A stretch of 64,000 bases of DNA from NCBI GenBank assembly GCA_029007645.1, contig JAQXIE010000029.1, positions 40,026 to 104,025 of the forward strand. The letters are read 5' to 3'. A program made the translations under genes and the position numbers. Below the pieces are notes generated by a model. It was not told the origin of the DNA, did no database searches, and saw only the letters and a program-made list of their open reading frames with translations. Origin of the DNA: Bacteroidales bacterium. Its GTDB lineage: Bacteria; Bacteroidota; Bacteroidia; Bacteroidales; Muribaculaceae. This document shows positions 50,701 through 59,937 of the stretch, piece after piece (position 1 is the first letter of the stretch; each line of letters starts with the position of its first letter).

Positions 50701-51459
50701 ATGGAGCCAAAGGTTGAAGGCGTCACGCCTTACCGTCCGGGGGAGAAGCGGGAGCAGGTCGAGGAGATGTTCGACTCCATTGCCCCGGCCTATGATTTTA
50801 TGAACAATGCCATGACGTTCGGGCTGTGCCGCTACTGGCGCAACCGGGCGTTGACCATAGCCGGCAAGGAAGCGGGCGAGGCTCCTGTGGGGTCGATACT
50901 CGATGTGGCCACGGGCACGGGCGATGTCGCCTTCGAACTGTTGCGGCGGTTTCCCGACGCGCGGGTTTGCGGCGTGGATCTGTCGGAGGGTATGCTCACG
51001 GTGGCGCGGCGCAAAGCCGCTTCGCTGCCCGCCGCCGATGCCCGGAGGGTCAGTTTCGAGCAGGGCGACTCTCTGCAGCTGCCCTATGCCGACAATAGCT
51101 TCGACATGGTGACCGTGGCTTACGGTGTGCGCAATTTCGCGCATCTTGACCGCGGTCTCGCCGAAATGGCACGTGTGCTCCGTCCCGGTGGCACCATATG
51201 TGTCATCGAACTCTCCGAGCCCGTCAACCCCCTGCTGAAATCATTGTATCTATTCTATTCGCACAAACTTATTCCGCTGCTGGGGCGGTTCGTTTCGGGC
51301 GACAAAAGCGCCTACACCTATCTGCCGCAGAGCATTGCCGCATGTCCGCAGCGCGAGGCCATGACCCTCCTGATGCGCGGCGCCGGTTTCGACGCCTGTC
51401 GCTGGAAATCGCTCACTTTCGGCGCGGTGACTATCTATTATGGAAAGAAAAGATTTTGA
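50701..51459 (+). CDS. menG: Demethylmenaquinone methyltransferase
   Basis: 252 residues of the UbiE/MenG family: VEEMFDSIAPAYDFMNNAMTFGLCRYWRN, SAM-binding LDVATGTGDVAFELLRRFP, VDLSEGMLTVAR, and YGVRNFAHLDRGLAEMARVLRPGG. It methylates demethylmenaquinone, the last step of menaquinone synthesis, which suits an anaerobe without ubiquinone. Its end overlaps the next gene by 20 bases, so both are in one transcript. Confidence 0.94.
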   Translation: MEPKVEGVTPYRPGEKREQVEEMFDSIAPAYDFMNNAMTFGLCRYWRNRALTIAGKEAGEAPVGSILDVATGTGDVAFELLRRFPDARVCGVDLSEGMLTVARRKAASLPAADARRVSFEQGDSLQLPYADNSFDMVTVAYGVRNFAHLDRGLAEMARVLRPGGTICVIELSEPVNPLLKSLYLFYSHKLIPLLGRFVSGDKSAYTYLPQSIAACPQREAMTLLMRGAGFDACRWKSLTFGAVTIYYGKKRF

Positions 51460-52678
51460 GATAATGGCCCCCGTCGGGAGCCGCGAAAGTCTGGCGGCCG
51501 CCGTCGAGGCAGGTGCCGACGCCGTGTATTTCGGTATCGAAGGCCTCAATATGCGCTCGCGCAGCAGCAGCAATTTCACGCTCGACGACATGTCCGAAAT
51601 CGCCGCCTTCTGTACAGGCCGAGGCGTTAAGACCTATCTCACCGTCAATACCATCATCTACGACGAGGATGTCGAACGGATGCATGCAATAGTCGACCGC
51701 GCCAGGCAGGCCGGCATCTCCGCCATCATCGCCACAGATATCGCCACCATCAGCTACTGCGCCGATACGGGCATGCCCGTGCATATCTCCACGCAGTGCA
51801 ACATCTCCAATACCGAGGCCGTGCGGTTCTACGCCCGGTGGGCCGACGTCGTGGTGCTGGCGCGCGAACTCAACATGTCGCAGGTCGCTGAAATTTACCG
51901 CCATATCCAGGAAGATCCGATACTCGGGCCCGACGGCCGGCCCGTGCGTATCGAGATGTTCTGCCACGGCGCGCTCTGCATGGCCGTCAGCGGTAAATGC
52001 TATCTGTCGCTTCACGAGATGAATTCCTCGGCCAACCGCGGCGCCTGCAACCAGATCTGCCGCCGGGCCTATACGGTCCGCGACCGCGAAACCGGCGAGG
52101 AGCTCGATATCGAGAATCAATACATTATGAGTCCCAAGGACTTGAAAACCATTCATTTCCTTCCGGAGATGGTGCGAGCCGGCGTACGCGTGTTCAAGAT
52201 CGAAGGACGCGCCCGCGGTCCGGAATATGTGTTCGAGACGGTGCGCTGCTACTCCGAGGCCTTACAGGCCATATGCGACGGAACCTACTCCGAAGCTCTG
52301 GTCCAGGCCTGGGACCAGCGTCTCGGCAAGGTGTTCAACCGCGGGTTCTGGAACGGATACTACATGGGTCAGCGCCTGGGCGAGTGGAGTGCCAAGTACG
52401 GCTCGTCGGCCACGCGCGTCAAGCAATACGCCGCCAAGGGCGGACGCTACTACTCGCGCCTCGGCGTCGGCGAGTTCCTGATGGAGGCCGGCGAACTAAA
52501 GGTGGGCGACGAGGTTGTTGTGACAGGTCACACCACAGGAGCGCTGATCTTCAAGGTCGAAGAACTGCGATTCGACCTCAAACCGGTCGACAAGGTAGTC
52601 AAGGGTCAGCTCTTTTCACTGCCCGTTCCGGCCAAGACGCGTCCCGGCGACCGCCTGTATGTCTGGAAACAAAAATGA
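51440..52678 (+). CDS. Peptidase U32-family protein (TrhP/YegQ-like)
   Basis: 412 residues: IMAPVGSRESLAAAVEAGADAVYFGI, HISTQCNISNTEAVRFY, and the Cys-rich core EMFCHGALCMAVSGKCYLS with GACNQICRR, which in the family binds an iron-sulfur cluster. A C-terminal barrel follows (VGEFLMEAGELKVGDEVVVTG). U32 proteins act in tRNA U34 or 23S rRNA hydroxylation or as proteases; of the subtypes TrhP is the nearest by sequence look, not proven. Confidence 0.88.
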   Translation: MERKDFEIMAPVGSRESLAAAVEAGADAVYFGIEGLNMRSRSSSNFTLDDMSEIAAFCTGRGVKTYLTVNTIIYDEDVERMHAIVDRARQAGISAIIATDIATISYCADTGMPVHISTQCNISNTEAVRFYARWADVVVLARELNMSQVAEIYRHIQEDPILGPDGRPVRIEMFCHGALCMAVSGKCYLSLHEMNSSANRGACNQICRRAYTVRDRETGEELDIENQYIMSPKDLKTIHFLPEMVRAGVRVFKIEGRARGPEYVFETVRCYSEALQAICDGTYSEALVQAWDQRLGKVFNRGFWNGYYMGQRLGEWSAKYGSSATRVKQYAAKGGRYYSRLGVGEFLMEAGELKVGDEVVVTGHTTGALIFKVEELRFDLKPVDKVVKGQLFSLPVPAKTRPGDRLYVWKQK

Positions 52679-52820
52679 AGCTGATGTCACGGCACGTGTC
52701 TTTTCCTTGTTTGGGTTGACTGTAGTTCGGAGCTAAACCTGGCAAAAGTTGACTTGATTCCGTTCATCGTGGAAAGTTCATAGCGCTGGTAATGAAGCCT
52801 TTGTTGGGATTGTATAGCGC

Positions 52821-53126
52821 TGACAATGAGGTAGATACCTCGGAGAGGTTGTTTCTCATTAACCCCACGATGGCTGAAGGAAGCGAAGCGCACTGACAGC
52901 CTTCGTGGGTGTATATCATGCGGAGCACAGCTTGGTCGGAGACCATGTTGCTCGCCTTAAGGATCCAGAAGTCACATCATGCTGTACAAACAGTACAGAA
53001 ACATGGTCTCCGACCAAGTCGTATCGCTCCTGCTTGTCCCCACGAAGGCCGGTGCCAGCTGACGCTGTCCCGTCCATCGTGGGGTTAATGAGAAACAACC
53101 TCTTCGAGGTATCTACTTCATTGCCA
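52821..53126. repeat. 306-base imperfect palindrome with nested hairpins
   Basis: 52821-52949 matches the complement of 53000-53126 over most of its length, perfectly at both ends (for instance GGTTGTTTCTCATTAACCCC outside and CTTGGTCGGAGACCATGTT inside). The middle of each arm contains its own hairpin, CCCACGATGG with CCTTCGTGGG. The 50-base centre carries CTGTAC-AAACA-GTACAG. It looks like a structured repeat family or a miniature inverted-repeat element. Confidence 0.8.
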
Positions 53127-53299
53127 GAGATATAAACTCTTCGCGATGACCTTCACGCTTATATTCTGAGCAAGTTCAGTCCCCTGCGTCAGCAGGGTCT
53201 GTGGCTACGGCAAAAGTAAGTCAGAAGTCAGAAGTCTTAAGAGACATAGCCATCACTAAGGCCTGAAATTTAAATTCACTTCTGTGAGCTTCTGTATAT

Positions 53300-53347
53300 T
53301 CAGTGCAGGCTAAAAGCTCGCTTTTGCGGTCAGTTCCGTGCCTTGAT
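53300..53347 (+). repeat. Intergenic repeat, copy 2
   Basis: GCGGTCAGTTCCGTGCCTTGAT and preceding AGCTCGCTTTTG match copy 1 at 43580-43629 with a few differences. Confidence 0.6.
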
Positions 53348-53518
53348 ATCTCTATGATTCCAGCTCAAGGATGTATTGTTGACATTCAGCCTCTAAAATT
53401 GCCGGATTCGCATTGAACCGGAAAAGGGATACTATGTCATCTATTTAGTGTTAAATGAAAGAGCCGTGGGTTATCGGAAGTAAAATGCTCAAATATTCGC
53501 GACGAAAGGGACATAATG

Positions 53519-53549
53519 TTGTCTATGTCGCAAATAATCGGTAAATTTG
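53519..53549 (+). promoter_or_regulatory. Promoter of aminotransferase-threonine operon
   Basis: TTGT at 53519-53522, 19 bases, TAAATTTG at 53542-53549, 43 bases before the ATG of the aminotransferase. The -33 box is one base off consensus. Confidence 0.55.
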
Positions 53550-53591
53550 TGGGAATTTTAATTTATTTGTGGGAATAAATCAGCAAAAACT

Positions 53592-54788
53592 ATGATACAG
53601 ATATCCAAGCGAGTTGAGAGTCTGTCGGTGTCAGCGACACTGGCGATGCTTGCCAAGACCAACGAACTGAAGGCACAGGGCGTCGATGTGATAGGCATGA
53701 CAGCCGGCGAGCCCGATTTCAATACGCCCGATTTTATCAAGGAGGCGGCCAAGAAAGCAATCGATGAGAATTATTCGCGCTATACACCGGTTGCCGGATA
53801 TCTGAGTCTGCGCGAGGCGATATGCGGCAAGCTCCGCAAGGAGAACGGCCTGGAGTTCGCTCCCTCGCAGATCGTCGTGGGCAACGGCGCCAAGCATGAG
53901 CTGGCCAATGTGCTGCTGGCCCTGATCAATCCCGGCGATGAGGTAGTCATCCCGACTCCGGCATGGGTCAGCTATGTCGAGATGGTCAAGCTGGCCGAAG
54001 GCGTGCCCGTCACTGTGGCCACCAAGCCCGAGAACGGTCTGAAAATGACGGCCGACGAACTGGAAGCCGCCATCACGCCGCGCACACGCCTGCTGATGCT
54101 CAACAGCCCCAGTAATCCTACCGGCGCTGTCTATTCCCGCCAGGAACTCGACGCGCTGGCCGCCGTGCTCGTAAAGCATCCCCTGGTCACCGTCCTCTCG
54201 GATGAAATCTACGAAAATATCAATTATGTCGGCGGCGTGGCGAGCATAGCCCGCTGCGAGGGGATGGCCGACCGCGTCATCATTGCCAACGGCGTGTCGA
54301 AGGCTTATGCCATGACCGGATGGCGTATCGGTTATATCGCCGCTCCGGCCGAGGTGGCCAAGGCCGTCTCCAAGCTGCAGGGTCAGATGACCTCCGGTGC
54401 AAGCTCCATCGCCCAGAAGGCTGCCGAAGCCGCCTATCTCGGCCCCCAGGAATGCGTCGAGGAGATGCGTCAGGCGTTCGAACGCCGCCGCGACCTCATC
54501 TGCCAGCTGGCCGCCGAGATCCCCGGATGGAAGGCTGCCCGTCCCGACGGCGCTTTCTATCTCTTCCCCGATGTCACCGCGCTGCTCGGCACACATGTCG
54601 GCGACCGCCGCATCGACACGAGCGCCGATTATGTGATGTATCTGCTCGAGGAAGCCAATGTCGGCACCGTCGACGGTGGCGCATTCTGTGCTCCCGGCTA
54701 CATCCGCCTTTCGTTCGCCACAAGCGACGACAATATCCGCAAGGCTATGGCCAGAATCAAGGAAGCCTCGGCCAAACTGCAGAAATAA
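53592..54788 (+). CDS. Pyridoxal-phosphate aspartate aminotransferase, class I
   Basis: 398 residues: MTAGEPDFNTPDFIKEAAK, YTPVAGYLSLREAICGKL, NSPSNPTGAVYS, SDEIYENINYVG and the PLP lysine in NGVSKAYAMTGWRIGY are typical of aspartate aminotransferase subgroup I. It would form aspartate from oxaloacetate, feeding the aspartokinase gene nine bases downstream. The gene heads a run with the threonine genes. Confidence 0.93.
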   Translation: MIQISKRVESLSVSATLAMLAKTNELKAQGVDVIGMTAGEPDFNTPDFIKEAAKKAIDENYSRYTPVAGYLSLREAICGKLRKENGLEFAPSQIVVGNGAKHELANVLLALINPGDEVVIPTPAWVSYVEMVKLAEGVPVTVATKPENGLKMTADELEAAITPRTRLLMLNSPSNPTGAVYSRQELDALAAVLVKHPLVTVLSDEIYENINYVGGVASIARCEGMADRVIIANGVSKAYAMTGWRIGYIAAPAEVAKAVSKLQGQMTSGASSIAQKAAEAAYLGPQECVEEMRQAFERRRDLICQLAAEIPGWKAARPDGAFYLFPDVTALLGTHVGDRRIDTSADYVMYLLEEANVGTVDGGAFCAPGYIRLSFATSDDNIRKAMARIKEASAKLQK

Positions 54789-54797
54789 CAATTCCGT

Positions 54798-57242
54798 ATG
54801 AAAGTGCTGAAATTCGGCGGGACTTCGGTCGGTTCGCCCCAGGGTCTCGCCAATGTCAGAAAAATAGTAGAATCAATCCCGGACCGTAAGGTCGTGGTTG
54901 TTTCGGCGTTGGGCGGTATCACCGACCTGCTGATCTCCACGGCCCGGCTGGCCGTCGCCGACGATATATCCTATCTCGACTCCTACGCCCGTATCGTGGA
55001 ACGCCATTATTCCATGATCAACAGCGTCGTGCCCGAAGCGAGACGTACGTCCACCATGGCCCTGGTCAAGATGATGCTCGACGAATTGGGCAATATCTTC
55101 AAGGGCGTAATGCTGCTGCGCGACCTCTCGCCGCGAGCCCTCGACATCATTGTCAGCTACGGCGAACGACTCTCCAGCCTGATCGTCGCCAATGTCATTT
55201 CCGATGCCACTCACTTCGACTCCCGGACTTTTATACGCACCAAGGAGGGCCCGCACCATACGAGCGTGCTCGATTCCAAGCTCACCGGCGAACTGATTCA
55301 GGAGAAAGTGGCGTCGCGCCAGTGGAACACTGCTGTGATGGGTGGCTTCCTGGCCACAGACCAGAACGGCGAGGTGACCAACCTGGGCCGCGGCGGAAGC
55401 GACTATACCGCCGCAATTATCGCCGCCGCGCTCGATGCCGATGTGCTTGAGATCTGGACCGACGTCGACGGTTTTATGACCGCCGACCCCAGGGTCATCG
55501 ACAACGCTTATGTTATCTCCGAGCTCTCCTACACCGAGGCAATGGAGCTCTGCAACTTCGGCGCAAAGGTGATCTATCCTCCCACAATCTACCCCGTATA
55601 TCACAAGAACATCCCGGTTCTTGTCAAGAATACGTTCAATCCATCCGCTCCCGGCACGCGCATCAGCAACGACGCTCCCCACTCCGGTCCCGGATTCAAG
55701 GCCATCAAGGGTATATCGTCGATCAACGACACTTGCCTGGTCACGATCACCAGCCCCTGCATGGTCGGTGTGATCGGTGTGAACTCCCGTATCTTCAACG
55801 CATTGACTGCCAATGGTGTAAGTGTGTTCCTGGTGTCGCAGGCGGCATCGGAAAACAATACCACCATGGCTGTGCGCAACGCCGATGCCGAGCTGGCGGT
55901 CCGCACGCTCAAGGATGAGTTTGCCGCCGAACTGGCTTCGGGCATGTTCAACGATATCGTGGCCGAGCATGATCTGGCCACCGTGGCCGTGGTGGGCGAG
56001 AACATGAAGCATGCCACGGGCGTGGCCGGCAAGCTCTTCAATACCCTTGGCCGCAACGGAATCAATGTCATAGCGTGCGCCCAGGGCGCCTCGGAGACCA
56101 ACATCTCGTTCGTAATCAAGCGTTCCAGTCTGCGCAAGGCCCTCAATGTGATCCACGATTCCTTCTTCCTGTCCGATTCGCAGGTGCTCAACCTCTTCCT
56201 GGCCGGTGTGGGTAACGTGGGCCGCAGTCTGCTCCTGCAGATAGCCAAGCAGCAGGAGAAGCTCCTCGCCGACAAGAACCTGCGCATCAATGTCGTGGGA
56301 ATCGCCTCGAGCCGCAAGGCCGTCTATGATCCCGACGGGCTTGACATCTCCGATCCTCGGGGCCTGCTGGAGACCAAAGGAGTGCCTTCCGGTCCCGCTG
56401 CGCTCCGCGACGAAATCCTGAAGATGAACATCTTCAACTCCGTCTTCGTCGACTGTACGGCTTCGGCCGAAGTGGCTGCGCTTTACAACGACCTCCTGTC
56501 GCACAATGTCAGCGTCGTGACGGCCAACAAGATCGCCGCTTCGTCCGACTATGCCAACTACCTGCGCCTCAAGGACACGGCGCGTCGCAAGGACGCCAAG
56601 TTCCTGTTCGAGACCAATGTCGGCGCCGGTCTGCCCATCATCAACACGATCAATTCGCTGATCAATTCCGGCGACAGGATACTGAAAATAGAAGCCGTGC
56701 TTTCGGGCACGCTCAATTACATATTCAATGTCCTTGACGCCGATGTGCCGTTGAGCAAGGCCATAATGATGGCCAAGGAGGCCGGATACACCGAACCGGA
56801 TCCCCGCATCGACCTGAGCGGCAAGGATGTGGTGCGCAAGATCGTGATTTTGGCCCGTGAGGCCGGCTACAGTGTCAGCCAGGAGGATGTGGAGAAGAAA
56901 CTCTTTATCCCCGCCGAGATGTTCGAGGGGGAGGCCGAGGAATTTATCCCGAAGGTGTCGGCGCTCGACCGGGACTTCGAGCTGGCGCGGCAGGAGGCTG
57001 CCCGCAACGGCGAGCATTTCCGCTTTGTCGCCGCTCTCGACCAGGGCCGTCTCAGCGTAGGTCTGAGGCGTATCGGCGCCGACCATCCGTTCTACAATCT
57101 GGCCGGCAGCAATAATGTCATAATGCTGACCACCGAACGCTACATGGAACACCCGATGGTGATCAAGGGCTACGGCGCAGGTTCCGAAGTCACGGCCGCC
57201 GGTGTGTTCGCCGATATTATAAGCATTGCAAATATCCGATGA
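54798..57242 (+). CDS. thrA: Bifunctional aspartokinase/homoserine dehydrogenase
   Basis: 814 residues. Aspartokinase from residue 1 (MKVLKFGGTSVGSPQGLANV) with GRGGSDYTAAIIAAAL and two ACT-type regulatory segments (about 310-450, VGVIGVNSRIFNAL and VAVVGENMKHATG). Homoserine dehydrogenase follows from about 464 (LFLAGVGNVGRSLL) with VTANKIAAS and VGAGLPIINTINSL. It supplies homoserine from aspartate; the ACT domains suggest threonine feedback. Lies between the aminotransferase and the homoserine-kinase candidate. Confidence 0.96.
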   Translation: MKVLKFGGTSVGSPQGLANVRKIVESIPDRKVVVVSALGGITDLLISTARLAVADDISYLDSYARIVERHYSMINSVVPEARRTSTMALVKMMLDELGNIFKGVMLLRDLSPRALDIIVSYGERLSSLIVANVISDATHFDSRTFIRTKEGPHHTSVLDSKLTGELIQEKVASRQWNTAVMGGFLATDQNGEVTNLGRGGSDYTAAIIAAALDADVLEIWTDVDGFMTADPRVIDNAYVISELSYTEAMELCNFGAKVIYPPTIYPVYHKNIPVLVKNTFNPSAPGTRISNDAPHSGPGFKAIKGISSINDTCLVTITSPCMVGVIGVNSRIFNALTANGVSVFLVSQAASENNTTMAVRNADAELAVRTLKDEFAAELASGMFNDIVAEHDLATVAVVGENMKHATGVAGKLFNTLGRNGINVIACAQGASETNISFVIKRSSLRKALNVIHDSFFLSDSQVLNLFLAGVGNVGRSLLLQIAKQQEKLLADKNLRINVVGIASSRKAVYDPDGLDISDPRGLLETKGVPSGPAALRDEILKMNIFNSVFVDCTASAEVAALYNDLLSHNVSVVTANKIAASSDYANYLRLKDTARRKDAKFLFETNVGAGLPIINTINSLINSGDRILKIEAVLSGTLNYIFNVLDADVPLSKAIMMAKEAGYTEPDPRIDLSGKDVVRKIVILAREAGYSVSQEDVEKKLFIPAEMFEGEAEEFIPKVSALDRDFELARQEAARNGEHFRFVAALDQGRLSVGLRRIGADHPFYNLAGSNNVIMLTTERYMEHPMVIKGYGAGSEVTAAGVFADIISIANIR

Positions 57243-57255
57243 CACAGAGGCTGAG

Positions 57256-58467
57256 ATGAAGTATATTATAGTATTGGGAGACGGCATGGCCGACGAGCCT
57301 TGCGCAGAACTCGGAGGGCTGACGCCCATCGAGGCGGCCGACACGCCGGCTATGGATGAGCTGGTGCGCCGCGGACGCAGCGGCCTGTTGGCCACTGTGC
57401 CCGAGGGTTTTGCCCCCGGAAGCGAAATCGCTCATCTCTCGCTGCTTGGCTATGACCTGCCGACCGTCTTCGAAGGCCGCGGCTCACTCGAAGCCGCAAG
57501 CATGGGAATCGACATCGCTCCCGACGAGATGGCTCTGCGGTGCAACCTTATCTGCATCACTCCCGATGGGGTGATCAAAAACCACTCCGCCGGTCATATC
57601 TCAAGCGAGGAAGCCTCGGAACTTATTCAGGCACTCAACGAAAAACTCGGCGACAGCCGGGCAACATTCTTTCCCGGTGTAAGTTACCGTCATCTCCTCA
57701 AGATCCGTAACGCCGACAAACGTCTTGTGTGCACGCCGCCGCATGATGTGCCCGGCACGCCCGCGGCCGATGTCATGGTACGTCCCGAATGCCCCGAGGC
57801 TGCCGAAACCGCCGAATATATCAACGACCTAATCCTCCGTTCGCAGCAGGTATTAGTCAACCATCCCGTGAATCTGCGCCGCATCGCCGAGGGGAAGGAT
57901 CCCGCCAACAGCATCTGGCCCTGGAGTCCCGGATACAAGCCCGCCATGGCGACGATGGCCGAGCTGTTCGGCATCCGCAAGGGCGTGGTGATTTCGGCTG
58001 TGGACCTGATAATGGGTATCGGCGTCTATGCCGGCCTGAAACCCGTATGGGTCGAGGGCGCCACAGGCCTTTACGACACGAATTACGAAGGAAAGCTGCA
58101 AGCCGCTCTGCAGGCCCTGCGCGACGGCGCCGATTTCGTTTTCCTCCATATCGAGGCAAGCGACGAAGCCGGCCATGAGGGCGACGCCGGGCTCAAGAAA
58201 CTTACCGTCGAGAATCTGGACCATCGCATTCTCGGCCCGCTACTTGCCGAACTCGACAAATCGGGCGAAAAAGTGGCTGTGGCCCTGCTGCCCGACCATC
58301 CCACGCCTTGCCGGATCAAGACGCATACCTCCGATCCCGTGCCGTTCGTGATATGGCGTCCCGGCGACAGCCCCGACGACGTGACCGTCTACTCCGAGAA
58401 GGCCGCTGCCGGTGGTTGCTTCGGATTGCTCGAAGGTGACCGGTTTATTAAAGAATTTTTACGTTAA
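57256..58467 (+). CDS. Archaeal-type phosphoglycerate-mutase-like protein, probable homoserine kinase
   Basis: 403 residues from the ATG giving MKYIIVLGDGMADEPCAELGG. It belongs to the cofactor-independent phosphoglycerate mutase/alkaline phosphatase superfamily (GSEIAHLSLLGYD, PHDVPGTPAADV, IWPWSPGYKP, HIEASDEAGHEGD, LLPDHPTPC for metal ligands). It stands between thrA and thrC in the place of homoserine kinase, and no GHMP-type thrB is in the window. From what I know, the Bacteroides thetaiotaomicron homologue in the same context was assigned homoserine kinase from mutant phenotypes; that fits but is not shown by this sequence. Confidence 0.85.
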   Translation: MKYIIVLGDGMADEPCAELGGLTPIEAADTPAMDELVRRGRSGLLATVPEGFAPGSEIAHLSLLGYDLPTVFEGRGSLEAASMGIDIAPDEMALRCNLICITPDGVIKNHSAGHISSEEASELIQALNEKLGDSRATFFPGVSYRHLLKIRNADKRLVCTPPHDVPGTPAADVMVRPECPEAAETAEYINDLILRSQQVLVNHPVNLRRIAEGKDPANSIWPWSPGYKPAMATMAELFGIRKGVVISAVDLIMGIGVYAGLKPVWVEGATGLYDTNYEGKLQAALQALRDGADFVFLHIEASDEAGHEGDAGLKKLTVENLDHRILGPLLAELDKSGEKVAVALLPDHPTPCRIKTHTSDPVPFVIWRPGDSPDDVTVYSEKAAAGGCFGLLEGDRFIKEFLR

Positions 58468-58503
58468 ACAATTGCTTTCCCAGCAACAGAACGACAGAAC
58501 AAT

Positions 58504-59808
58504 ATGAAATATCGTAGTACCACGGGGACAGCTCCCGAAGTAACGCTCGAGGAGGCCGTAGTCAAGGGCCTTGCTCCCGATCGGGGTCTGTATATGCCTC
58601 TGAGCATCCCGCAGCTCCCGGCGGAGTTCTTTGACCGGCTTCCCGGCATGGAGCTTGCAGATATCGCCGCCGAGGTGGCCCGCGCGCTCTTCGGCGAGGA
58701 CGTCGATCGCGAGGCTCTCGAGTCGCTGACCCGCGACGCTATGAATTTTCCGATCCCTCTGGTCAGGGTCAACGACCGTATATGGTCGCTTGAGCTTTTC
58801 CATGGCCCCACATTGGCGTTCAAGGATGTCGGCGCACGGTTCATGGCCCGCCTGCTCGGGTATTTCAACCGCAACAACAGCGACCGTACGGTCAATGTGC
58901 TGGTAGCTACCTCCGGCGATACCGGAAGCGCCGTGGCAAACGGTTTCCTCGGCGTCGACGGAGTCCGGGTTTTCGTGCTCTATCCCAAGGGAAAGGTGAG
59001 CCCCATCCAGGAATCGCAGTTCACGACCTTGGGCCGCAACATTGTGGCGCTGGAGGTCGACGGCAATTTCGACGACTGCCAGGCTCTGGTGAAAAGCGCG
59101 TTCCTCGACCCGGAGCTTAACGAGGCCATGATGCTCACCTCGGCCAATTCCATCAATGTGGCCCGCTTCCTGCCCCAGATGTTCTACTATTTCCACGCCT
59201 GGGCGCAGTTGGCCGCTTCCGGCGCCGATATGAGCAATGTCGTGGTGTGCGTACCCAGCGGAAATTTCGGCAACATCACCGCCGGTCTGATAGCCCAGCG
59301 CATGGGCTTGCCCATCAAGCGCTTCATCGCCGCCAACAATGCCAACGACATTTTCTACCAGTATCTGCAGACCGGGGTATACTCGCCCCGCGCGTCGGTA
59401 CAGACCATCGCCAACGCCATGGACGTAGGCGATCCCAGCAATTTCGCCCGTGTCCTCGACCTTTACGGCCATGACCATGGGCGCGTGTGCGACCATGTCT
59501 CCGGATGCACCTATACCGATGCTCAGATCTCCGAGACTTTGCGCGACACTCTCGCACAGACAGGTTATCAGCTCGACCCGCACGGCGCTGTCGCCTACAG
59601 GGCTCTACAGGAATACCTCCGTCCCGGTGAAACAGGCATCTTCCTCGAAACCGCTCATCCCGCAAAGTTCAAGGAGACTGTGGAGGCCATTACCGGACAC
59701 GATGTCAGAATCCCCGAGAAACTCGCCGATTTCATGCGCGGCACCAAGCAATCCGTGCCGATACCCGCCGATTTCGACAGCTTCCGACAATTCCTGCTGA
59801 AAACATAA
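58504..59808 (+). CDS. thrC: Threonine synthase
   Basis: 434 residues: MKYRSTTGTAPEVTLEEAV, the PLP lysine region ELFHGPTLAFKDVGARFMAR, ATSGDTGSAVANGFLG, TSANSINVARFLPQMFYYFHAW and VPSGNFGNITAGLIAQRMG. It converts O-phosphohomoserine to threonine and closes the thrA-kinase-thrC run; a 36-base gap separates it from the kinase candidate. Confidence 0.95.
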   Translation: MKYRSTTGTAPEVTLEEAVVKGLAPDRGLYMPLSIPQLPAEFFDRLPGMELADIAAEVARALFGEDVDREALESLTRDAMNFPIPLVRVNDRIWSLELFHGPTLAFKDVGARFMARLLGYFNRNNSDRTVNVLVATSGDTGSAVANGFLGVDGVRVFVLYPKGKVSPIQESQFTTLGRNIVALEVDGNFDDCQALVKSAFLDPELNEAMMLTSANSINVARFLPQMFYYFHAWAQLAASGADMSNVVVCVPSGNFGNITAGLIAQRMGLPIKRFIAANNANDIFYQYLQTGVYSPRASVQTIANAMDVGDPSNFARVLDLYGHDHGRVCDHVSGCTYTDAQISETLRDTLAQTGYQLDPHGAVAYRALQEYLRPGETGIFLETAHPAKFKETVEAITGHDVRIPEKLADFMRGTKQSVPIPADFDSFRQFLLKT

Positions 59809-59937
59809 CAACTTACTCCTTAAAAATCCGAATACCAAAATCTAATACCAAATATATTGATATATTGCGAATTAATATGAATGGCCATCCGCAGGGATGG
59901 TACAACCAATTAGTCTAACAATAACCTAATACATGTC
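59809..59937 (+). other. Leader region of GH16 gene
   Basis: 129 AT-rich bases with a small hairpin CCATCC-GCAG-GGATGG (59885-59900). No consensus promoter is recognised; it may be a structured leader or include a degenerate terminator for thrC. Confidence 0.35.

Larger units (their letters stand above)
52679..53591. other. Non-coding region with palindromic element
   Basis: 913 bases without a convincing gene between the U32 peptidase and the aminotransferase. It holds a 306-base imperfect palindrome (52821-53126), a second copy of the intergenic repeat (53300-53347), and the aminotransferase promoter near its end. Short frames in it mirror the inverted repeat and are not genes. Confidence 0.75.

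Noticed and set aside
52687..53135. Short open frames of 60-76 codons in both directions
   Set aside because: They lie in the arms of the 306-base palindrome and mirror each other, so they reflect the repeat, not genes.
54873..57395. 840-codon open frame on the minus strand
   Set aside because: Antisense to thrA, whose aspartokinase and homoserine dehydrogenase motifs are unmistakable; the antisense product has no family features.
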